This document shows positions 49,568 through 60,420 of a DNA stretch of 64,000 nt, one piece after another. The DNA is taken from the NCBI GenBank assembly GCA_947846985.1, contig CANTUZ010000006.1, forward strand, positions 50,934,707-50,998,706, in the 5' to 3' direction. The position numbers and the translations under genes were made by a program. The first letter of the stretch is position 1, and each line of letters opens with the position of its first letter. A model generated the notes under the pieces. It saw only the letters and a list, made by a program, of their open reading frames with translations. It did not search any database and had not been told where the DNA came from. The DNA is from Fratercula arctica (Eukaryota > Chordata > Aves > Charadriiformes > Alcidae).

Positions 49568-49715
49568 ATCCCTCTTTTGACCTTGGGCAAGTCACTTAAC
49601 CTCGGTTTCCTCTGACTGTAAAATGGAGATAAAATATTCCCTGCCTCACGGCAGCGTTGGGAAGATTAACAGTTAGACATTGTTCCGAGAGCCTTGAATA
49701 AGAGCTGTGAGTGCG
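49568..49715 (+). mobile_element. MIR-like SINE
   Basis: The clearest ancient SINE in the window. In order it carries TTGACCTTGGGCAAGTCACT then TAACCTCGGTTTCCTC, CTGTAAAATGGAGATAAAAT and CCTGCCTCACGGCAGCGTTG followed by GGAAGATTAA, which follow the MIR core (CTTGGGCAAGTCACTTAACC, TCAGTTTCCTCATCTGTAAA, CTACCTCATAGGGTTGTTGTG). The tRNA-like head and the 3' LINE2-like tail are not recognisable. Judged from remembered consensus. Confidence 0.75.
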
Positions 49716-50299
49716 CGCCGAGCGCTGTTTCTATTGGATACTGCTTTCTCTTTCTACATCCAGAAGGGCTGACTTCTAAACTGGCAAAGAGCCCGGGCCC
49801 GTGACCAGTGGTGTGCCCCGTCTGAATGCACAATAACTACAGTGGCATGCACAAATCGGGTAGCCGTGCAGGGAAACGGGACGCACAGTTGTTTACAGAC
49901 CAGACGAGCTTCTCCCTCCCGCTCACTTGGACAACTCAACGACTCCCTTTATTAAGTGGAAATAAGTGGAAAACGCAATGCCACCACTCGTGCAATATCA
50001 AACTGCTTCTAGGCAGCGTTTCGAACAGGTCAATACGGTATAACATCATTCCCTCCGGAGGCTGCAAGGTGGGCCCTTTATATTGACCTGAGTTAAAATT
50101 TCACACTCATTTTACAACTCTCGCAGTTTAAATGTGCCAGTCGAGACCTCTTTGGGGAAGTTGAGAAGGGAAAAGGTGCGCAGGTATTTTGTTTGGCGTG
50201 TGTAAATCAGGACTGAAATAAATGGCAGAAGCGCAGTTTACCCTGAGATAAACCGGACTTGGCTGAGGATCTGGCGCTCTTTACACACAGTCCATGAAC
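49716..50299. other. gene-free segment
   Basis: Nothing is recognised; even-textured sequence without repeats. Confidence 0.5.
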
Positions 50300-50860
50300 A
50301 AACCCCGGTCAGGACGGCCTCCGCGGCGCGGCGGCCTCGGGAGGGCTCTCTGCCGGGGCTGTGCTGGCTGGAGAGCACTGGGAGGACTGGGTGGACTGGG
50401 GAAGCGCGGGGTGGGGATGTGCTGGTGGGCCGGGAGGAAGGCAGGCTGCGTATTCCCTCTGTGCGCAGTCTGGTCTCTGGGCATTTTCCAGGATCACGAC
50501 TGTGGGAGGAAAAAAATCTCGTGGACAAGGTGGGGGTGCGAGGAGAAGGAAGAGGCAGCGAGGGCACCGAGCCGCTGCCTGGGACAGCGTTGTTTTTTTC
50601 ACTCACGCAGAACTCCTTTTGCTACAAAAGCTAAACCTTTCACCCAGAATATGTCCTCTCTGCGTGTTCTCTGCGCTCTGCCTGGCTGTGGCCAGGGCAC
50701 CTGGAAGAGATGGCCCCAGCTCTCCCTCTGCTTTCCCGTGTCGGGCGGCCTGAGGCCCGGCCTTGCTCCAAGAGCATCCCGCTTACGGGCGCCGTCCCGT
50801 GCCCAGGCGGGGTCTGGCCCCGGCCCCGGCAGCACCAGGGGTCTGTGTTCCTCTCACACC
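50300..50860. other. GC-rich stretch
   Basis: GC-rich with a CpG cluster at its left edge (GGCCTCCGCGGCGCGGCGGC near 50318) that thins out to the right. The longest open frame of the window, 233 codons on the plus strand (50294-50995), lies here, but five other frames overlap it on both strands. Its composition (Gly, Arg, Trp, Cys, Ala) is that of translated GC-rich DNA, and no domain is recognised. Confidence 0.4.
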
Positions 50861-51019
50861 TCAGCACACCGAAAGGAGGTGATACTCTGGGATGGCATCG
50901 GGCCTTGCTGCCTTATTTATGGGGAAGAAACGGGCTGCGTAGGTCTCTCTTCAGGGTGGGTGAGCAGCATCGGCTTAGGATGTCCCCGTCGCTAGGGCTT
51001 ATCTGCTTTGAGCAGTAAT

Positions 51020-51560
51020 GCACTAATTTACTACTGTGGTAGGAATGATTGAAATATTTAGACATAATGGAGGAAGTTTAATAGGGTCTACTGAGAAACC
51101 CAGGTGTTTAGATCAGCTTAAAAATAATAACCTTCTCCCCTGCTGAGCACTTTCTTTTCACAATAAGCTCAGCTTTTATTCTTAACCATAAAGACTACCT
51201 CAGACAGGAAATTATTCACGTGATTGGTCTTTACAAGTAGCGGAGGGTTTAAACTCGGGGCTGGAGAGGTCATTAGTGGACAGCCATGTGATTAACCTTT
51301 GCTTGCCCGTTTCTTTTCACACTTTGTTAACAGCTCCCATTATTGCCCTTCTGTTTCTCAAGGAAGTAGTTTATTGACAGTATTAAAAATACATAGCTAC
51401 AAATTCCAAAGAGCCCATCCTTGTGTAAAACCTCCCCTAATTTCTAGCCAGATGATATACTTGGGGCAGAGACCCCTCAATTTCTGGCGAAAGGGAATCC
51501 AGAAATAAATTCGCCCATTAACACTGGATTTGAGTTAACATCTGTTTGTTTTACCCATCG
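51020..51560. promoter_or_regulatory. candidate regulatory block
   Basis: Repeat-free sequence with many developmental-type motifs: ATGCACTAATTTACTACTG, ACATAATGG, TTATTCACGTGATTGG, GGTCATTAGTGG, CATGTGATTAACC and CGCCCATTAACACTGG. TCACGTGA contains a CACGTG E-box. Texture resembles conserved enhancer DNA; this is inference and no alignment was possible. Confidence 0.25.
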
Positions 51561-52235
51561 CAGGACCCGCTCCCCAGCCTGTCTCGGGAAGTTTTATACC
51601 ACAAAAAAAGCTGGGATTTAGTTAAACGGTAGTGCTTGTGCTTGCCTTAACGTACCACAGCTTCACCGGAGTCGCACCGGACGCTCAGCGCCTTTTTGAG
51701 CAGAGAGGCCTCCAAAGGACTTTGAAATCTTGATCAAAATGGTGCAGCCTGTACTTTCAGTGCTGTCGGCTTTGATTTGGAGATAATTCACGTGCTACTT
51801 ATTTGTTTTCAAACCAAAGGAGCAACCTTGCGTTTATTTCTGTTCCGAACGGCACTGGCCGTGCCCCGGCAGCTCCGGGTGCGCTGGGCGCGGGATGGAT
51901 GGCGAGCAGCCCGTGTCCCTCTGTCCTCCTGCCCCCGCGTGACGCCCGCGTCTGTCCCCTCCCTCCACCGCACACCCACCCAGAGGGTCTCGTGCCTGGC
52001 AGGGCCCCTTCCCACCCCCAACGAAACCGAGCCACGGGAAAACAGCATCAAGGCAAACGTGAAAAGTCACGCAAGAGGAACAGAAGTTCTGCGACTATAA
52101 TGCCACGTGGCAGCTTTTTGCACTTTTTGGGACTTTGCAAGGGTCTCGCATAAAATCGACAGTGAAGATTGCAGCAAAACATAAAACTACCGCTCGGGGC
52201 AGGGGAGAGGGGTGCCTCTCTTACTTATTTATTTT
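51561..52235. other. gene-free segment with a GC-rich core
   Basis: 51850-52030 is GC-rich with about a dozen CpGs (GTGCGCTGGGCGCGGG, CCCCCGCGTGACGCCCGCG). Overlapping frames of 78-116 codons on both strands reflect this composition. No gene is recognised. Confidence 0.45.
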
Positions 52236-54289
52236 GCATTGTTGTTGCAGGGTAAGTCCAAGAGGGAGATGAAAGGGGGGAGGTGGTCAGTGGGGGCCTT
52301 TCCAGAGCAAAAGGCTCTTTTGGACAGAAAGGAGGGTGTCAAGGCATTTTGACAGAAAGTGGCTGAATGTGTCTTTTCTAGTTAACTTCTGTGAACTGTT
52401 GGGCATTTCCGCACACAAAGGGGCACTTTCTTGGCAGCTGAGGAGGGAGGGCAGAAGTCAGCGAGGGCAAGAGAGGAAGGCAAAGGGGAACATCAGTTTT
52501 TGAATGCAAAACTTACAGTAGAAGTTTTTTTCCAAGTAGAACTCGCACACTGAAGAAAGCCCCCGGGGAGCTGAAACTTCCTCAGCTGGCGTTTATTTGG
52601 CAGCAAACCCAAGCCTCAGTGAATTTACCAGTGCTTCAGGAAGCATCCACCCACGACACCGCTCAGCCCGAGCTCAGCCCTGCCGGGTGCTGGGCCCCCG
52701 CAGTCCCCCCTGAGGTTGCCCAATACTGTGGAGCTCAGCACCCTGCAGGGATGTGGCCGTAGCTCAGGGTGGCTCCTGCAGCCCCCAGTGTCTGTTGTTG
52801 GACAAGGTGAAGGCGTGAAGCACGGAGGTGGAAATTCATAGAGGATCCGTACGTGATCCTAGAGGTAGCTCAGGCACCCGTGGCTCTGATGTCTACGTCG
52901 TTTCTGGTACCCAGGCTGGATTGCTTAATGCTGGCTCGGATGTCCCCACACCTCGTTACGGGTCAGATATGCCCTAAGAATTCAGCACTCTCCATCAGTT
53001 GCTCTGTTTAGACTTTGGGGTTTTAAATAAGATGGGGAAATTAAAGTACTTGTCAGAAGTGAAAACAAAAGACATCTTTAGGGATTATGAAAGCTTCCAT
53101 AAAGATAAACAACGAGGAAAGCACCTTCTTTTTCTTTAGTTTTACCAACATCTGACTAGTTCTTAATCTATAACCCAAGGCAGACTAGGCCTTTCTTTAT
53201 GATGGCTCTAGATCAGAACTGAGAAAAGATTTGGAATTTAAAAGCTATTCCAGCTGAAAGGTGAGATCAATCAGTGCAGGTCTCTAGAAACAGCTGAGAT
53301 GGAGCAGCGAGGAATTAAACAGCTGTGCAAAAGCAGTAATGACAGGAACATTTGAAACGGGAACCTCTGCGGCAGCTTCTAATTGCAGAGGACGTAATTG
53401 TATTTATTCAGAGGGGGAAAGTGAAGGTACGGCCCCAGGGCAGAGGCGGCTTTGCAGTTCTGTTGGATCCACAGACCCTTCTGGCGTTGGCCATTTATCT
53501 ACAAACTGGTCGAGAAGTAGTTTTGCCAGGAGAGTCACAACTGTATTCTGTGATTTTACTCTCTCCTCAGAAGGAAGAACTGCGGCTTAACCAAACTTAA
53601 TTCATTTACGTTGCTATTTAAGAGCAACGGGGAATGGAGGCACAAAAGCCAGATAAGGACTCATTCGGATGTTTTCACTTCTGAACTCTATTAGGAAGAT
53701 GTACCTGTTGAGCAGCGTAAAAGTATTTCTCAGTGACATAGCAGGGGTGTTAGGGATGTTTTAACAGCGAAGAGCCTCTGACCAACGCATTTTAGCAATT
53801 TACCTGTACCTGGTTACAACCCCCCAGTTAAAGCTGTGTCGGAGCTTCTGTGCATTCTCAGCTTTCTGGAGTTTATCACTTGACTTTAAAAATTAGCTGC
53901 TGGCAAAAAATTGTCATACAAGGACTTAGGTAGGAGCATTTTTTAAATAATAATAATAAAACCCCACTTTGACAGCTTTATAAGTTATTACAGTGTTTCA
54001 AAAAGAAATCTGTCCGTTTAGGTTTCCTTAGGACCCCTGGGAAGGGTGCTGTCTGTTGAACTGCAGTCCCTGCCGTCTGGGGAGTGTTTGTCGGTGCCGG
54101 GAGTGACGCCAGGGACCTCACCTGGGGCACGTTTCCAAAAGCAGTTACTGCAGGTGTGTTCCATTAACTCACCTCCCCGCGCAGCTCTGCTGCATTTTAG
54201 GTCAGAACCTTCAAGGGCTGGGTCTCCCTGCCCCGCTCACGTTGTTTTGTTCTGTCTGCAGTACAAAGGCAGGGTCACATTTGCACTAG
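52236..54289. other. gene-free segment
   Basis: Starts with TTGTTGTTGCAG-G-GTAAGT-like sequence at about 52238-52256 (see findings). A frame at 53352-53600 on the plus strand reads as an ordinary mixed peptide, but a better reading of the local signal is the acceptor TTTTACTCTCTCCTCAG ending at 53570, inside it. CGTTGCT-ATTTAAG-AGCAACG (53609-53629) is a perfect 7-bp hairpin. A (TAA)n run lies near 53950. Confidence 0.45.
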
Positions 54290-54375
54290 GTCTTGTTGTG
54301 CTGTTGTTTTGTTTGGGGTTTTGGTGGTTTGGTTTTTGGTTTTTTGTTGGTTTGTTTGTTTGTTTGTTTTTAACA
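54290..54375 (+). repeat. T/G-rich tract with (GTTT)n
   Basis: About 85 bases made almost only of T and G, with GGTTTGGTTTTTGG in the middle and GTTTGTTTGTTTGTTTG near the right end. It is low-complexity DNA, like shorter tracts elsewhere in the window. Confidence 0.85.
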
Positions 54376-56010
54376 GCATAAATAACTGAAACTTGGCTGA
54401 ACTTGAGATTCTTGAGAGCTCTCAGCTGGAGTTGTGCCCTGTTCCTCCTCCTCCCGTGGTGACCATGTCAAGGTAGGAACACGGGCTGTGCTTTGTCGCT
54501 GCGGTGCGGTGCCAACGCGGTAGGTTCGCGCCATCCTGAATGTGATCTGTCTCTGAGCAGACACGTAGCACCCTGGCTTTTCGCTGGGCGGGGGGCAGCT
54601 CACCCTCTGGCCATCAGTCAATAGCAGTAGCCAGGCAAGGATGCTCTCTCCGCCCTGCGCTCCGAGCGCGGCTTTTAGCTGTGGCTGGATACAGGACTCT
54701 GGTGGGCCTTGTTGTGTGGAAGCTCCTGGCTGTGCTCTCTCCTTGGACGAGCCCAGAGCGCCGGCTGGGAACGGAGTGTGCTTTGGGGAAGCTTTGATTG
54801 TGCTGTGCACGAGTTGTCATTGGCACCTTGGCGCTAGGTGAGACAAATAAGGGGTTTTTTAGTCACCCCGTTGTTTCTGCCCGTAAGGAGACATCCACGT
54901 GCCCTTAGCTACAGAGGCTGGCTGCTCACCGTGCTGAGGCCACAGGTTGAGCTCAGGTACAACACCCTGGAGGCAGCAGCACCCCTTGTTCTGAACCCTG
55001 GGGCTGCTCAGTGTCTCTGGTGGGCTTGGCACCCGCTTGCCTGGTTTTTTCTGTATTTTCATGGTCTGAAATCAGGGTTTCAGTTACTGACAACGTTCAC
55101 TTTTTGAGCATGTTTTAGTTTAGCTCTATAGCCAGGGCGTGCCTAGGCAGCGGTAAAAGGCTGTTCTTTTCCCTCATGTTGGCTAATGGGACTTCAAATA
55201 TTCCAGTCTGAGCAGGGTTTTGCAAGTGTACTGAGGTTTTGAGGAAGGTGAAGTCTTTTCAGGCTGCGCTCCTGGCACACCTCGGTGTTTTAAATACACA
55301 GACACCTCCTTGGGTACCTTAGCAGTGGGCTCCCAGCTGAACAAATCTGACCAGAGCAACCACAAAACTGGTTGTTTTTCTGACACAACCTTGTGACTAA
55401 GCTTTCCCACTGTAAGGGTGGATTTGTTGGCTTTTACTGTTTTTAAGGACTGGTTTCTGTTACACTTGATACACCTGTTATGATTTGGAAGGGTGACTCG
55501 GGCTGGGGGGGGGCAAGTTGGGATCTGAGCTTTGCCACAAGCTGCTGTGATAGAGAAGTCCCTTCAGTCACCTGCATCTCCCTCATTCTTGCTGTAAAAG
55601 CCGAGTGACAGTGCTCCCCATTTAATGGAAAGCTTTTAGACGGATGCCCTTCTTACTCCTGTGGTGGGGTGGATTGCTGGGTTGGTTGGGTTTCGTTCGG
55701 CTGCTAGCTCTAGCTTTTGCTATAATGCCAACATTAAGGAATGAGAAATGAGTGAGACAACACTTCTTCCCGCCCTGGATGGGGTACGCCAGACCCCGGT
55801 GCCGAGTATTTTTGGCGAGAAGAGCTGAACGAGCCCCTGCGCTTCTGCACTGGGAATGGCCACGAGGGAGGGAGGAAGGACAAGATTCATTTCTTCGGCA
55901 ATGTTTTATTTTGAAATCCCAAGCTGAATGGTTTGCACTAACTCGTTAGCAAAGGGGGGAAGAGGTGCCAGAGGAGTTTTAGTCTCACAGTGTTAACACA
56001 GTTTAAGTCC
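54376..56010. other. gene-free segment
   Basis: No gene or mobile element is recognised. G run near 55505, GGTTGGTTGGGTTTCG near 55680. Frames up to 146 codons are unsupported. Confidence 0.5.
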
Positions 56011-56028
56011 TTTTTTTTTTTTTTTTTT
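56011..56028 (+). repeat. poly(T) run, 18 bp
   Basis: Eighteen T residues follow AAGTCC. It could be a reverse poly(A) remnant, but no adjacent retroposed sequence is recognised. Confidence 0.95.
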
Positions 56029-56399
56029 AATTCTCTCCATCCATTTCTGTCCTGTTAGTCATGTTTACGAGTGTGCTCTGTGGCATCATCCCCTGATGCG
56101 TACATGAGATCGTTGTGTGTTTCTACCTAAAGCTGAATTTTAATTGCATTTTTAATATCTTCAGAACAAACTTTTTTACAGCTGTAATGTCAAAATATGG
56201 AATCAATCGGGGTAGGACCTGTGTGTTTCGTGCTGGGTAGCACGCCCTGTGGGTTCCATGGGGCATCCCCCCTCCAAGCGCCACCTACACCAATGGGCAG
56301 TGCCAGACGCTTGGCTGCCTTTTCCAGGGAGCTTTCTCGGGATGCTCGGCAAAAGCTGATTCAGGCCAGCTTGGTGCTCAGGAATACTGAGAACTGAAC

Positions 56400-57010
56400 C
56401 ACGAGCAGATACCATCAGAACACATTTCACTTGTGACCTTTCACAGCCAATGAATTAGAGGGATTTTCCTTTGCTGTGGATCAAATTTAAAACTACTTCC
56501 CAGGAGTGAAAGGTCATCGCGTGGAGTCATGATATCCAGTTAAATACAGCTAAATAGAACTCGTTAGCATCACAATGAATGGAGTTATACATTACCTGGT
56601 CTGGAGGAGGACTGAGTGGAGTAGGAGGAGGGGGAGAGCAAAGGAATAGATCCCTCATCAGCCTTAATAAAGCACTGTAATAGCAGAGGAAAAGCACAAA
56701 GAGCAGAATTTGACTAAATCTGCCCTTTAAATCGGTTTCTTCTGGCCAGCAATCTGAGTGGTCAGAAAAACATGGGAAGTGTCACATAAAGGATGTATTC
56801 TCCTCTTGCCGTGTTTGCATTCGCAGGAGCTACAAATCCATCACAGTGAGAATATACTGTTTACCAGCTCCCGGCGGGGCTTTGATCTCCAGATACAGCC
56901 TGCGCCGAGGAAAAAGGAAATCCAGTGATCTCGTGTCTGAAATCAGATTCCCCCGGAGGGGCAACCCGCGCCTCTAGACACTATCTGATTGGCAGAAGGA
57001 CCTCATATAT
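56400..57010. promoter_or_regulatory. candidate regulatory block with everted AAAGGTCA sites
   Basis: TGACCTTTCAC at 56434-56444 and GTGAAAGGTCA at 56506-56516 are perfect 11-base inverted copies, so two AAAGGTCA elements point away from each other across 61 bp. AAAGGTCA is the NBRE element bound by NR4A receptors and fits extended half-sites of other orphan nuclear receptors. The rest of the block holds TAAATACAGCTAAATAG and GTTATACATTACC and no known repeats. Regulatory use is inference. Confidence 0.3.
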
Positions 57011-58700
57011 AACTGGATCCATGACATCTTCTATCCTTCCAAGCCATCTCCCTTCTGGGGAGTATTTCTTGCTCTCCAGACCTTTCCTACTGACTGTTAT
57101 TTAGGCCTTTCTGTTTCTGGTCATGCTTCAGGAAGGTTATTTTCTTCAGACCGAGCGTGAAGGCGCATGGCTCTTTCCTCAGCATTGGCAGCGGCTCTGG
57201 GGATGTGAAATGAGCGCAGGAGGCTGTGGGAAGGTCCTTGGGATCTGTGGTGAGGAGGCTGTCTACACACGGGGAGGAGCTGCACGCAAGACTTAGCGCC
57301 ATTGTCCTGTGAAGTCAATAGCTCGTAGTCCATCATTTGCCTTGGTCATCTGGCTTTTTTTTTTTTCCCTCCCCTACTTGGCATGGTTGGCTCTTTGTAT
57401 TCTGTTTCTGGGGGAGGGTGGGTGAGATGAAAGAGAAGGACCAGCTCCTTTGTTCGTTTTAAATGAAGGACTATTTGAATTTTCTCAACCTTTTTTGCAA
57501 GTGGTTCCTTTGCTTTATATATATTGCTTTGACTTTTCTGTGCTTAACGTTCATAATAGCCAAGCAGGTTGCTGTCATTAGCAGTCAGATGGAGCTGGGC
57601 ATCTTCAGAGGTCCTTTTGCTGTTTAACTCGGAAGGGACCACTGAGATCTCGGCTCTGGCTCCCCGCATCAACCAGACTCTGGGTCTGCTGCTGGCGCCC
57701 CACAAACCTACCTCAGCTACCACATCCCTGAGGACATCCCCTCTTGATGGGCAGCCCTGGATGAGCTGCCAGTTTGCTGATGGTATTAGATCTTTTCTCT
57801 GGCTGGTGAAGCAGAACCCAAGCTGGGGAAAATGTTAAAGAAATAAATTGATTTTGAGTATCTTGTGGCTACAGTGCCCTGCTTAAAAAAAGGTGTTCCC
57901 AGTTTCCCCGACTCCTGCTTCAGGCCACGCTCTCCTGCTCCCCTCGCCCACCAGAGCCAGCCGTCTGCCACAATGTGGGAATGGGGGCAGACATCCCTCT
58001 GAGCAAAACCAAACTGTTGTCCAGCCCAGCTGAGTGTGTCAGCAACAGTTTTGCTCCCTGCTGCAGCTCCTGGAGGGGCCGTGGGTGTGATCCAGCGCTC
58101 AGCGGTGCCTCTGACGGCTCCTCAGGCCGCGTGGCTGCATTTGGAGCCCCAGACCAAACCCATCCCGTTCCCAAGCTATAAAGTTCAGAGAAGTTGGGGA
58201 CCCTCAGCCCCCTCCAAAGGAAACTTTTTCATTTCTTGCCCCAGGTATGATAGGCAAATCATACCTGCAAGCACTATGTTCTGGCAGCCAAAAGCGAGCA
58301 CGTGGGGCAGATGGGAAGGAGAAATATAGGAAGAGGATCAGTAACGAAAAGTCATATTTATGCACACTAAGCCAAGAATTAGCCACAGAGGGTGTAAATC
58401 ATTTTAGTAAGAGGCCCAAATATCCGCTACTCCATGCTAGCAGTCCCTATCTAAGTGTTTACAGGGATCCGCTGAAGCTATCTTAACAGAGGACGGTCCT
58501 GAGAGAAGTCTGGGATATTTATGGGTCTTTTGTTTGGTTTTGCGTTTTTTGTTTTGTTTTTAGAGGAGAAGTTATGTTCTAATTACTTCCAATAAACCTG
58601 CCATTCATGTACTGGAAATACCTCAAAATTTCCACCCCTGCCTGAGGCAAGCTCCACCGGAGTTAGGCAGCGCTGATTTACACCAGCTGAGGTGCATGAT
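57011..58700. other. gene-free segment
   Basis: No gene is recognised. A T run lies near 57354. 57620-57660 (CTCGGAAGGGACCACTGAGA) weakly resembles a CR1 tail but does not continue, so it is not called. Confidence 0.45.
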
Positions 58701-58718
58701 TTTATTTTATTTTATTTT
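58701..58718 (+). repeat. (TTTTA)n short microsatellite
   Basis: TTTATTTTATTTTATTTT, about three and a half units of a five-base repeat. Confidence 0.85.
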
Positions 58719-59207
58719 CATTGGGGTTTTTCTTTGTCCTCGGTTATAAAATTTTTACTAGCAGGGGGAGATCACATTCCATTCGGGAGCTCGCTTTACG
58801 TTCTTCAGATAGGAAATCGTCACCTTGGCGCAGACAAGTTTCAGCATTTTGGCATTGGGAAAAGAGGGGGGGCTGGGGAGGGGAGCGGGTTTAGACTTCC
58901 GAAATGAATCGCTTCCCGGGGATGGGGAAATGCCTCCAGCAGAAGCAGGCAGAGGGAGCCTGTTCTCTAAGGAACATCTGGAAATAGAGACAATACGTAT
59001 TGCTTTTCCTCATGCCTCCAGAGCGGCGGGGACTCCTGGCCCCGCTGCCTGCCCTGAGCTCTCCCAGCAGCCGCAGCCGCCTCCTTTCCCACAGGGATCG
59101 GCTCGACCTGCTGAACGGGGGCATTTCCCAGGCGAAGGCGACCTGAGCGGGTAACGCGAGACACTGATCTGTCATCTTCACCAGGGCAACCAGCCGCCCC
59201 TCTCTAC
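58719..59207. other. gene-free segment
   Basis: No gene is recognised. The right part is moderately GC-rich. A G run (AGAGGGGGGGCTGGGG) lies near 58863. Confidence 0.5.
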
Positions 59208-59253
59208 CCCCTGCTTTTAACGAGGAAACGATCTTCCTCCCCTGCTTTTAACG
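59208..59253. repeat. 15-bp direct repeat around a small hairpin
   Basis: CCCCTGCTTTTAACG occurs exactly at 59208-59222 and 59239-59253, a 31-bp period. Between and partly overlapping them is GAGGAA-ACGATC-TTCCTC (59222-59239), a perfect 6-bp inverted repeat. Confidence 0.85.
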
Positions 59254-60229
59254 CAGTGTATCGTTTTGGATTTATAGAAACGCTGTGTACCCCTGAGCCG
59301 CTGCTGAGTGATTCTATCAGTCCGGTTTATCTTAGAATTATTCTGCGCTTTTCTGGTTTCTAAGGCAACCGCACTTTTTGAATGAACTGCGGAGTAAATG
59401 AAGGTATCCAAAATATGTGACAGTTCAACATGACGTGTCTCTGCTGTACTAAATACACGCGTGTAGCGGTTCAGGTCTTAAAACATTTAATGCTAAACGG
59501 CCTCTTGTGCTCGCACAGAACCCGATTTACGTCAGCCACGAGGCTGACTCTCGCTGGCCCGGGGCAGGGTGCCTGGCGTGGGCAGGCAGGGAGCACTGGG
59601 AATGACAGAGCAGAGCCTGGAGGGAAACAGGCTGGTCCTCAGGGTCCAGCAGGTCCAGACACCCTCCAGGTGGAGAGAAGTAACGGGAGAGAGCATGAGA
59701 ACTTTATCGTGAGCATTGCCGTAGGGGTGGTTACAGGGATGAAGGTGATTACTTATCTGCCTTCTAATTAAACCTAGCAGGAATCGAGGTACTGGAATTC
59801 TTAACTTTCCAGTCTCCTCTTCTGCATTTTCTGAGGGTTTCCTCTCTCTGCAGAAACAGAACTTTGTCTGTTTTAAAGATACACGACTTTTCCAGTGCAG
59901 ATCAGTTGGGAACTGCAGAAATCATGGGTCCTTTTTACTTATTTATTCAGAGGATAATATCCCCACTAACAAAACTGGAGGTGGTGTGGCAGCAAGAAGA
60001 TTTCCCCTATACCTGGCCACAGGCGACCATGGAATAGCGTCCCGAGAGCGTGGGGAGGGATGGCCCTCGGTGTCAAGGTGCAGCTCAAGCCACCTCCGCC
60101 GTACCCAGGCGTCCTCTTTGGCAAGGACAGCTTCCGACACAGGCTTTCATCTCCCGCGGTTTCATGCGGTTCAGTCCCGGTGCTTCTGGATTCCTGCTCC
60201 TCCCCCCAAAAAGAAGTATTTGCTTAATA
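59254..60229. other. gene-free segment
   Basis: No gene is recognised. A strong lone acceptor-like CTCTCTCTGCAG near 59853 has no donor partner that I can support. Confidence 0.5.
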
Positions 60230-60420
60230 GGTTTTTGCATTGCTCTTGCATTTCCATTTTTAGCACGTGCAGATGTGCTCGCTCTGACAGAACCTTTCAT
60301 TTTGCCAAATGGGGAGAAGGATTTTTTGCACACACCAACTGAGCTGCAATTAGGATTATTACAAGCAATAGATCCAAGGGAGGCTCCTGTGTAGGCTGGG
60401 TCTGAGATTCCTTGGCAACA
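60230..60420. promoter_or_regulatory. candidate regulatory block
   Basis: Contains TTTAGCACGTGCAGATGTGC, CTCTGACAG, GAGCTGCAATTAGGATTATT and CCTTGGCAACAG, the last resembling half of an RFX X-box. Repeat-free; the overlapping frames have no splice support. Inferred only from motif packing. Confidence 0.2.

Noticed and set aside
50294..50995. Longest open frame (233 codons, plus strand)
   Set aside because: It lies in GC-rich DNA where stops are rare, is overlapped by several frames on both strands, has the residue composition of translated GC-rich sequence, and shows no domain or splice support.
53352..53600. Plus-strand frame with an ordinary-looking hydrophobic/charged peptide
   Set aside because: The open frame begins at a stop codon with no acceptor or ATG, and a strong acceptor (ACTCTCTCCTCAG ending at 53570) lies inside it, so the sequence looks more intronic than exonic there.
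57600..57800. Possible third CR1 tail (CGGAAGGGACCACTGAGATC)
   Set aside because: Only about 20 bases resemble the CR1 end, and the following CATGGGCAGGGAC and GATGGGGC blocks are missing.
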